From Brevibacterium zhoupengii (GTDB lineage: Bacteria; Actinomycetota; Actinomycetes; Actinomycetales; Brevibacteriaceae): a stretch of 64,000 nucleotides of DNA. This document shows positions 17,492 to 24,356 of the stretch, piece by piece. Made by a program: the position numbers and the translations under genes. Location: positions 3,782,001 through 3,846,000 of the forward strand of contig NZ_CP088298.1 in assembly GCF_021117425.1 (NCBI RefSeq). The letters are read 5' to 3'. The stretch's first letter is position 1. Every line of letters starts with the position of its first letter. The notes beneath the pieces are model-generated. The model worked only from the letters and a program-made list of their open reading frames with translations, made no database searches and had not been told where the DNA came from.

Positions 17492-18739
17492 TCAGAAGCG
17501 GTTCGGTGAGACACGGGCGAGAAGCTCTGGACTCAGACTCGGCTGACGGTCGAGAATGACGTCGGTGAGCACCTTCGCCGACCCCGGGGCCAAGGTCAGC
17601 CCCAACATCGAATGACCGGAGTTGACGTAGGCATTCTTCGCGACGTCGAGCCGACCGATGATCGGAAGACCGTCCGGGGTCATCGGCCTCGACCCCGCCC
17701 AGGGTGCCTTCTCACCAGCAGGTTCGCCCCAGGAATGGAAGGCTTCACGAGCAGATCGTCGGATCGCCTCGACTCGGACCTCGTTGACATCGTCATCCCG
17801 GCTGCCGAACTCCATCGTCCCGGCCAGACGCAGAGTGCCGTTGAGCGGTGTCACCGCCACGCGAGCGTCCTCGAGAGTCAGGGAGGTCCTCAGATTGATC
17901 GGTGCCGGCGAATAGTCGATGCTGTATCCCTTGCCGGAATAGATCGGCACCTTCTGACCCAACTGCGCCAGCAGACCACCGGTCGGCACGCCAGCCGCTA
18001 CGACGACGGCATCAGTGGAGATGACTTCAGCATCGCCGGTCACAACCGCGGTGACGGTATCGCCGCTGCGTACGAAGCGCCCCACACTCACGCCCTCGCG
18101 GATCGTGGCGCCCAACTGCCGGAGGCGATCAACCAATGCAGCCGTCAGAGAATCGGGTTCGATCTGGCGATCACCGGAGAAGAACAATCCATGACGAATC
18201 CTGTCACTCAGCGCCGGTTCTGCCTCCTGAACCGCGTCACCATGCAGTCTGTCGGGAACGTACCCAGCAGACTCGAATGCTGCGAGACCCTCACTGTGCT
18301 CATCGAAGCGCTCCTGAGTTTCGAACGCCAGCAGAACTCCACGGTCATGCATCTCGAAATCGATGCCCTGCCGCTGATACTCGTCGAAGAGATCATTGGC
18401 ATCTGCACCAAGGCGCAGATGCAGATCAAGACCCGCTTCATAATCACGAGCATTGCAGTGCAGAGCCATCCGCAGCAGGAACTTCAGATATCCGGGAGCC
18501 AGCGACGGCCTGATCGACAGCGGACTGTCCGGCTTGAGCATCCACTTGATGCCCTGCAGCAGTACCCCCGGCGCGGGGACCGGGTTGCTCTCGGCCAATG
18601 CCACCTTCGCGGCATTTCCGTGGGAGGCCCCAGCGCCGCACTGCCCCGCCTCCAACACGGTGACGTCGCACCCGGCCAGGGCCAGTTCATAAGCACTGGC
18701 AAGCCCAACGATCCCGCCACCGACGACAACAGTTCTCAT
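17492..18739 (-). CDS. FAD-dependent D-amino acid oxidase/dehydrogenase, probable D-hydroxyproline dehydrogenase
   Basis: The 415-residue DAO-superfamily flavoprotein begins with the dinucleotide fold 'VVVGGGIVGLASAYELALAG' and has the FAD-contact 'GASHGNAAKV' region and the C-terminal 'AYVNSGHSMLGLTLAPGSAKVLTD'. It resembles DadA-type D-amino-acid dehydrogenases. In this operon it would oxidise cis-4-hydroxy-D-proline to pyrroline-4-hydroxy-2-carboxylate. The start ATG 18739 has GAGGGAA upstream. It is first in the minus-strand unit, and a perfect GntR-type palindrome lies 64 bp before it. Confidence 0.88.
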   Translation of the reverse strand: MRTVVVGGGIVGLASAYELALAGCDVTVLEAGQCGAGASHGNAAKVALAESNPVPAPGVLLQGIKWMLKPDSPLSIRPSLAPGYLKFLLRMALHCNARDYEAGLDLHLRLGADANDLFDEYQRQGIDFEMHDRGVLLAFETQERFDEHSEGLAAFESAGYVPDRLHGDAVQEAEPALSDRIRHGLFFSGDRQIEPDSLTAALVDRLRQLGATIREGVSVGRFVRSGDTVTAVVTGDAEVISTDAVVVAAGVPTGGLLAQLGQKVPIYSGKGYSIDYSPAPINLRTSLTLEDARVAVTPLNGTLRLAGTMEFGSRDDDVNEVRVEAIRRSAREAFHSWGEPAGEKAPWAGSRPMTPDGLPIIGRLDVAKNAYVNSGHSMLGLTLAPGSAKVLTDVILDRQPSLSPELLARVSPNRF

Positions 18740-18802
18740 TCGGTTCCCTCATTTCCACGAGCTGAGTCCGACTTTGGACTCGGCTCTGATCAAGCATATT
18801 TG

Positions 18803-18817
18803 GATTGTATGACAATC
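18803..18817. promoter_or_regulatory. GntR-type operator box 4, best copy (upstream of the oxidase)
   Basis: Perfect 15-bp palindrome GATTGT-ATG-ACAATC. On the minus strand it includes TACAAT, a good -10-like hexamer, so a bound regulator would occlude the promoter of the oxidase-deaminase-epimerase-SDR unit. Confidence 0.75.
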
Positions 18818-18959
18818 ACTTGATGGATACGCTACGCAATGAAGCAGGCCACGTCAATGGCGACAGCGAATACGTAGACACTTCCGGGTCAACGCCCCTG
18901 CAGCACTAAGAAACGAGGACGTTCCGCGCGAATACTGGACGGAGGAACGCCGGTCGAGC

Positions 18960-19670
18960 TCAGGGTTGGCTGGATCCTTCGATGAGGAATGCGAGCTCCT
19001 GCGCACTGTCCATCGTGTGCACATCGAGGGCAGTGCGGATCCGATCCTGGTCACCGCTGCGGATCGCCGCCATCAGGGCCGCGTGGATCGCGTGTGCCCG
19101 CCCGGCATCACGTCGAGTGAATTGATCATAGGCGAGGATGAGCGTCATCTGCGCCTCCACGACAGGCCAGATCCGCATGAGAAGATAGTTGTCCGCGGCT
19201 TCCCAGATTCCCCGATGGAAACTGATGTGCGCCTCGTGCAGGGCCAGGGGGTCCGATTCAGCGCTAGCCGCCTCGAAGCGTCGCCACACGCCTTCCAACT
19301 TGCTCATCCTCCTGCCGGAGGAATCAGTCAGAATCTCCTCGATCGCCTCCGCGTCCAGAGCAACTCTCACACGCGCAATCTCGAGCAGGGAATCGACGCG
19401 GATATCTGCGACCCGCAGTCCGCGATATGCCTCTTGGTTGAGGAAGCCATCGCGAGCCATCTGATTCAGCGCTTCTCTGGCAGTCGGTCGACTTACGTCG
19501 AGCGAGGAGGTCAGCTCAGCCTCTATGATGCGCTGCCCCGGAAGAATCTCCCCGAGAACTATCCGTCGTTTGATTTCATCGATGACTCGTTGCCGCCGCT
19601 CGGTATTGGACACGGGTCGGCTCACCGTGGCGCGATCGGTGCTTTCCGATGCTGATCCCAGCGACTCCAC
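18960..19670 (-). CDS. GntR-family regulator, FCD subfamily
   Basis: The 236-residue protein has an N-terminal winged helix ('RVIDEIKRRIVLGEILPGQRIIEAELTSSLDVSRPTAREALNQMARDGFL') and a C-terminal all-helical FCD ligand domain with the metal-binding pattern of acidic and His residues ('EAHISFHRGIWEAADN', 'HAIHAALMAAIRSGD'). FCD regulators bind palindromes of the TNGTNNNACNA type, which matches the boxes around this gene. It is probably the repressor of the catabolic cluster, responding to a pathway intermediate. The first ~25 residues before 'ERRQRVIDE' are not conserved. Confidence 0.9.
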   Translation of the reverse strand: MESLGSASESTDRATVSRPVSNTERRQRVIDEIKRRIVLGEILPGQRIIEAELTSSLDVSRPTAREALNQMARDGFLNQEAYRGLRVADIRVDSLLEIARVRVALDAEAIEEILTDSSGRRMSKLEGVWRRFEAASAESDPLALHEAHISFHRGIWEAADNYLLMRIWPVVEAQMTLILAYDQFTRRDAGRAHAIHAALMAAIRSGDQDRIRTALDVHTMDSAQELAFLIEGSSQP

Positions 19671-19816
19671 TTGTGCGCTACTTTCTCGATACGGCCAATC
19701 AGACTCAACACAGCTTGTCAGTCGCGCGCACTTCGCTCACAGCCGCGCGGCTGACAGTCTACTGCCCAATTACCGAAGTTCGGCATATGCCCCGCTTGAG
19801 ACGCTCGCCTGGAGGC

Positions 19817-20410
19817 TCAGACGGCGATAACCCTCCCGGAGACGTTCCCTTCGACCGACCGGACGAATGCTGCCCCGACCTGCTCGTCGGTGACAGGCAC
19901 CATCCCAGCAAAGGCATCGTGGAAATGCGGCGAATTCTTCAGCACATTCGGGCTGACTGCATTGAGGCGAATACCCCGCGGAAGTTCCGGTGCCGCCGAA
20001 ATGACGAAAGACTCAACCGCCCCGTTCGCCATTGCAGCCGCCGAGGCTGTCGGGACAGGTTCACGGCTGAGAACGCCCGTGGTCACCGTGATCGATCCGC
20101 CGTCATTGAGGTGCTCAATGCCTTGAGTGACGAATTCGATCTGGCCCATGGTCTTCGAGACGAAAGCTTCGCTGAAGTCCTCACGAGTGAGTTCGGTCAG
20201 CGGCTTGAATGCGGCTGCACCAACTGCGACGACAATGGCGTCGACGCTCCCGACCGATTTGAGCAGGGTAGCGATCGATGCGGGATCTGAGGTGTCGACG
20301 CCCGGATCGGTCGATCGAGACGCCGAGATGACATCGTGGCCGCGAGATTCCAGTTCGGCTTTGGCAACTCCGCCGACGTGGCCTCCGGCACCAACCAGCA
20401 AAATCTTCAT
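19817..20410 (-). CDS. short SDR-family NAD(P)-binding protein
   Basis: From ATG 20410 the product is 197 residues and starts with the Rossmann motif 'MKILLVGAGGHVGGVAKAEL'. It is a short, atypical SDR: there is no clear Y-x-x-x-K; the equivalent position reads 'ASAAAMANGAVESF', where the Tyr is replaced. This form is seen in short SDRs of unknown substrate. It is transcribed toward the GntR gene (146-bp gap), and a GntR-like box lies 42 bp upstream, so it is probably in the same regulon. The longer open frame to 20953 runs antisense through a transposase remnant and is rejected. Confidence 0.8.
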   Translation of the reverse strand: MKILLVGAGGHVGGVAKAELESRGHDVISASRSTDPGVDTSDPASIATLLKSVGSVDAIVVAVGAAAFKPLTELTREDFSEAFVSKTMGQIEFVTQGIEHLNDGGSITVTTGVLSREPVPTASAAAMANGAVESFVISAAPELPRGIRLNAVSPNVLKNSPHFHDAFAGMVPVTDEQVGAAFVRSVEGNVSGRVIAV

Positions 20411-20451
20411 TGCGGTAACTCCTCGTTCTCGACTCTGCCAGTCAGATTCGG

Positions 20452-20464
20452 ATTGACTGACAAT
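20452..20464. promoter_or_regulatory. GntR-type operator box 5 (upstream of the short SDR)
   Basis: ATTGACTGACAAT differs from the ATTGTNTGACAAT consensus at one base. The same place also carries CAGTCA/TGACTG inverted halves (20440-20445 and 20454-20459). It lies 42 bp before the SDR start. Confidence 0.55.
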
Positions 20465-20540
20465 ATCGATGCTAGAGGAAGTTGCGTCCTGTGACCACCC
20501 CACACAAGCTGATCCAGAGACAGCGAATGGGGCGACTACC

Positions 20541-21270
20541 CGCGTCTCGAACGAGCTCGGGTTGTGCACTGAGGTTCTGCGGGACTCGGCGCGTAAACAT
20601 AAGCACTCGGGTCGTTCCATGTCGGCAGAGTCTGTCGACCTAGAGGCTGAGGACCGCCGGCTACGTACCGAGTTGGCTGAAGGAGCGGCCTCCCTTCCAC
20701 AGGTGTCAGACTCTGCGGAGTTCGTGTTCGGATAGACCTGGTCGTCCGATCTTTGCCATGGTTGTCTCTTGTCTAGCAGAGTGCTGCACGCACGGTTTAA
20801 GTCTAAATCGGCTTTCCGCGCGGCGGAGCTCAACCGTCGGTCAAAGACGGGGCACTTCCCTCCTGCGGGGGCATCGTCGCCTTCATCGACGCGAACAAAC
20901 ACGATTTTGGACTCGAGCCAATCGCGCGCGCCCGGTCCGGGACTGCTGCCCATATTGCTGCAATCCCGTATTGCGCGTTCAGGAAACTCGTGCCCTCAGC
21001 GCGGGCCCTTTGGGACCGGAGACTCTTGGTCGTCACCAAGGATGTCGATGAGGCGAACTACTCATGTTGCGGGGTACGCAAGATGTGGAAGGCGAGCAAC
21101 CCTGAGCACGGGGACAAGTTCGGCAAAATCGCACGGTACACCGTCGAGTGGTTGATGCGCCAGCTGGGCATGGACGGGACCCGGCGGAGGCGGAAGCGTC
21201 CGAAGACGGCCGCAGTCAGGACCGAGGAATGCCCGGATGACCTCGTCGAACGCGAGCTCTCAGCCCAGGC
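20541..21270 (+). pseudogene. degenerate IS3-family transposase (OrfA plus N-terminal OrfB)
   Basis: Pieces of OrfA are readable in one frame: 'VSNELGLCTEVLRDSARKH' with a following 'LEAEDRRLRTEL' coiled-coil stretch, a stop at 20733, and then the OrfA end 'FRAAELNRRSK' at 20814. OrfB begins in another frame at 20873 ('IVAFIDANKHDFGLEPIAR') and runs through 'YSCCGVRKMWKA', 'VEWLMRQLGMDG' and 'RKRPKT' to 'DDLVERELSAQA' near 21270, where similarity ends. The DDE catalytic domain is absent. This is the expected IS3 OrfA/OrfB frame organisation, so the element is a dead, truncated insertion sequence. No terminal inverted repeats were found. Confidence 0.8.
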
Positions 21271-21459
21271 GTGTCCATCGCGAAGACCACGAACGCCCTG
21301 GAAGTCGGCCCGAACGAGGCTATCAAGGACTTCCTACGGCTTCACAGGGGACTGCCGGTCGATCATGCCAGGCTGGGAGTCGATTGGCTGCTATACCTCC
21401 AGGCGGAGGCGGCGAGGAATCGGTCAGAATTCGTCACCAGTCAGGCGTGGGAGAAGTAA
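21271..21459 (+). other. unrecognised 62-codon ORF after the IS remnant; rest of 21271-21644 without features
   Basis: A 62-codon open frame ('MSIAKTTNALEVGPNEAIKD' to 'SQAWEK') directly follows the end of the transposase similarity. It has plausible amphipathic helix composition but no ribosome site or family I recognise. It may be the tail of a gene that was cut by the insertion. Nothing can be supported between 21460 and 21644. Confidence 0.25.
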
Positions 21460-21644
21460 CCCGCACGCAGGGTCACGGTGTCGAATTCTGGTCATCGAGA
21501 GACAACGTCTCTGTATGGGACCTCGTTCAGCGTCGAGGACGATGCCGGATCCAGCGAAGATGAGGCGGACGATCACGGTGAAATCATCCGGGACAGTCCG
21601 TGGGACACGCCCTGCCCATACACACATTCTGGCCTCTACCACAG

Positions 21645-21687
21645 AAACCCCTGTCCGCCCAGTGTTCTACTGGTCAGACAGGGGTTT
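21645..21687 (-). terminator. terminator of tRNA-Ser(GCU)
   Basis: Perfect 11-bp arms AAACCCCTGTC (21645-21655) and complement (21677-21687) enclose a second stem CCAGT/ACTGG. It begins ten bases after the tRNA 3' end. Confidence 0.8.
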
Positions 21688-21696
21688 CGCACAACG

Positions 21697-21785
21697 CGGA
21701 GTCGGAGGGATTTGAACCCTCGGTCCCCAGTTCAAGGGACTTCACCTTAGCAGGGTGACGCTTTCGGCCGCTCAGCCACGACTCC
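21697..21785 (-). tRNA. tRNA-Ser (anticodon GCU)
   Basis: Read on the minus strand: acceptor GGAGTCG pairs with CGACTCC, discriminator G; D-arm GCTGAGCGGCCGAAAGC; anticodon stem TCACC/GGTGA with loop CTGCTAA, giving GCT; long class II variable arm (GTCCCTTGAACTGGGGAC); T-arm GAGGG-TTCAAAT-CCCTC. CCA is not encoded. It reads serine codons AGC/AGU and borders the decayed insertion element. Confidence 0.97.
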
Positions 21786-22166
21786 AATTACCGACTCGAT
21801 GCCACTCTGCGAAGAGAGCGTCGAATCTGCAGTTTGCACTACGGGGAACAGCCTATGCGAAACCAATGGCGAAGAGCAAAATGTGCGGTCAAAGAGTGGC
21901 CTTGATCATAATCATCTCAGGGGTGGATCGCCGAATAGATGGGGTTGGCGACCGGGCTCCCATGCTCACGTACACGCGAATTCCAGCATTCATCAATGTA
22001 CAAGCGTAAAATCGTCCTGAAGTGCTCTGCGGTTTGCTCTCTGACGGGTTCGGGAACGATGCTACGGAGGTGCCCCCTGCGCTGACATCGTTCACGATGC
22101 GCGCCGATGGCCAGCCTCGTGAGCAACGCATACAGCACGAGACGTAATTTTTGAGGAGTTAAGAAC
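21786..22166. other. intergenic region between tRNA-Ser and the LCP gene
   Basis: 381 bp with no supportable gene. It must contain the divergent promoters of the tRNA and the LCP gene. A good ribosome site (GAGGAG, 22153-22158) precedes the TTG start at 22167. Confidence 0.5.
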
Positions 22167-24356
22167 TTGCCAGAGATTCCCCCTGACAAGCACGGGCCGA
22201 ATGGGAACGACCCCAATTCACGCCCAGCTGGTCATCGGCTCCGCGCTTCTTCTCGTCCTCGATTCCGCGGTGATGCCACAGCCAGCGACGATGGTTCCAA
22301 TTCGCTCCGCCCGACCTCGCAGCCACAGACGCCGTCGCAGTCACAGTCGCGAGCTCAGTCGCAGCCACCCCGGACGCCCGCACAGTCTCAGAACACGTCC
22401 TCAGCACAGAACCAGTCGAATTCTCAGCAGAACCAGTCGAAGGCACCGACGCCTCGACCGGTAGCACCACGCACCCGCCGCGAAGCACGGATGCTTCGCG
22501 CCGCCGGGGCCAGCAGCGCCTCTGCAGCAGGTGTGGCATCGGCCGCCCGCGCACACGACGACAATGCCCGAGACCACAGCTCCTCCACGCAGGAGCAGTC
22601 CTCCGGCTCACCATCGACCCCCACGGCCGGGGCTGGCAGGCCCACCGGCACACGGAACAATCGCCCCACCTCGGCGAGGGAATCAGCATATGACTCCAGC
22701 CACGAAACGGGCGCACCTCAGAGACGCAGGGACCGCCGAGCGGTTGAGGCTGCAGCCACGGACGAAACTTCGCGCGCACGTCGTCACTCCTCACGAGTCG
22801 GAGAAGCCTTCCCCAGCCTTGTCGGCTGGACCTCACTGAGCACGCTGCTCCCCGGCATCGGGCTGCTGCGTACTCGTTTCCGGCCCCTGGGCATCATCCT
22901 GCTCGGCGGATTCGTCCTCACCTTCCTCATCGCTCTCCTCTACGTCCTCATCAAGGGACCGATCCGCGCGTTCGGCACTGTCGTCTCCAGCCCGACGATG
23001 TTGACCTTCCTCGCAATCGTCCTCGCCGTCATCGGCGTGATCTGGATCCTCGTGATCGTGATCTCCCACTTCGGGCTGCGCAAAGGGCACCGCTATGCCT
23101 CGTGGCAGAACAAATTGGCCGGTGTACTCGTCGTCTCCTTGGCGCTCATCGTCGGCATTCCCTTCGGCGTCGGCTCGGTCTATTCCCGAGTCCAGGGCGA
23201 CACGGTCTCGAGCCTGTTCGGCGACAGCACAGGGCACTCCAAGAGCGCCGAAGACCTGTGGGCCGACAAGCCCTACATCAACGTCTTTCTCATGGGCCGC
23301 GACAACGGCGATGACCGTGAGGGCACACGGCCCGACACCATGCTCGTCGCCTCCATCGACACGAAGACGGGCAACACCGCCCTGATCTCGGTGCCGCGTA
23401 ACCTCGCGTTCCCGATCTTCCCCGAAGGCAGCGAACTGGAAGAGACTTGGCCCGACGGGTTCCGGCCCACGGGCCAAGCCTCCGTCGACCTCATCAACTC
23501 CGTTTGGCAGTGGGGCGAGGAGAACAAGGACACCATCGGCGACACCCATGGCCTGGAGCCGGGCATGTTCACGACGATGCAGGCTGTCGAGGGCTCGCTG
23601 GGCCTCAACCTCGACTACTGGGCTGCGGTCGACATGGCCGGATTCGAAGACGTCGTCGATGCCATCGGCGGTGTGAAGATCGACGTTGAACGTCCCATCC
23701 CGATGGGCGGCGGCAAGTCGATGTCCGGAGTCGCCAACGAGATCTACGGCTGGGTCGACCCGGGTCCGCAGACGCTCAAGGGCAAGGACGCACTCTGGTA
23801 CGTCCGGTCGCGTGAAGGCAGCGACAACTACGACCGCATGTGCCGTCAGCAGCGCATGATCAAAACGACGCTCGATCAGATCGATCCCCGCGAACTCGCG
23901 ACGGCGTATCCGAAACTCGCGAACTCAGCGACTCAGAACATCGCCACCTCGATCCCGCAGAACGAGGTCCCGGCCTTCATCGAACTCGCTGTCGCCATGC
24001 AGAAGGGCGACGTGTCAACGGTGCAGATCAACAACGACGTCACTCCGACCTACGACCCCGACTTCGACGTCCTCCACAAGTGGATCCTCGGCGAGGTCAA
24101 GGGCGCGTCCGATGGTGAAGAGACCGCGAAGCCGACGAACAAGCCGACCACCGAAGAGAAGAAGGACACCGCCGAGGACACACCTTCGGAGGAGGCACCT
24201 GCCGAGGACCAGCCCGCCGAAGAAGAGGGCGGCGAGCCCACCGAGACCACGAAGCCCGGCGAGCCAAACGCCGAGGGCAAGTGCTACCCGAAGGGCTTCA
24301 AGCCCGGCGACGACTTCCCCGGCTATCCAGGCCCGGGAGCCGGAGATGAAGGGTGA
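22167..24356 (+). CDS. LytR-CpsA-Psr (LCP) family wall-polymer ligase
   Basis: The 729-residue protein starts at TTG 22167, eight bases after GAGGAG. Residues 1-215 are Ser/Gln/Pro/Arg-rich and disordered, probably cytoplasmic. Three hydrophobic spans follow, then the extracellular LCP domain (about residues 370-600) with 'INVFLMGRDNGDDREGTRPDTMLVASID', 'LISVPRNLAFPI', the pyrophosphate-binding Arg motif 'WYVRSREGSDNYDRMCRQQRMI' and 'VDAIGGVKIDVERPI'. The tail (610-729) is Pro/Glu/Thr-rich. LCP enzymes transfer teichoic-acid or glycan polymers from lipid carriers to peptidoglycan. Its stop overlaps the GTG of the next gene. Confidence 0.92.
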   Translation: MPEIPPDKHGPNGNDPNSRPAGHRLRASSRPRFRGDATASDDGSNSLRPTSQPQTPSQSQSRAQSQPPRTPAQSQNTSSAQNQSNSQQNQSKAPTPRPVAPRTRREARMLRAAGASSASAAGVASAARAHDDNARDHSSSTQEQSSGSPSTPTAGAGRPTGTRNNRPTSARESAYDSSHETGAPQRRRDRRAVEAAATDETSRARRHSSRVGEAFPSLVGWTSLSTLLPGIGLLRTRFRPLGIILLGGFVLTFLIALLYVLIKGPIRAFGTVVSSPTMLTFLAIVLAVIGVIWILVIVISHFGLRKGHRYASWQNKLAGVLVVSLALIVGIPFGVGSVYSRVQGDTVSSLFGDSTGHSKSAEDLWADKPYINVFLMGRDNGDDREGTRPDTMLVASIDTKTGNTALISVPRNLAFPIFPEGSELEETWPDGFRPTGQASVDLINSVWQWGEENKDTIGDTHGLEPGMFTTMQAVEGSLGLNLDYWAAVDMAGFEDVVDAIGGVKIDVERPIPMGGGKSMSGVANEIYGWVDPGPQTLKGKDALWYVRSREGSDNYDRMCRQQRMIKTTLDQIDPRELATAYPKLANSATQNIATSIPQNEVPAFIELAVAMQKGDVSTVQINNDVTPTYDPDFDVLHKWILGEVKGASDGEETAKPTNKPTTEEKKDTAEDTPSEEAPAEDQPAEEEGGEPTETTKPGEPNAEGKCYPKGFKPGDDFPGYPGPGAGDEG

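Noticed and set aside
20411..20953. N-terminal extension of the short SDR
   Set aside because: It runs antisense through the IS3 remnant; the Rossmann motif starts right at ATG 20410.
22159..22836. Minus-strand 225-codon ORF opposite the LCP gene
   Set aside because: It is the shadow of the low-complexity N-terminus of the LCP gene, which has a ribosome site and a coherent domain downstream.
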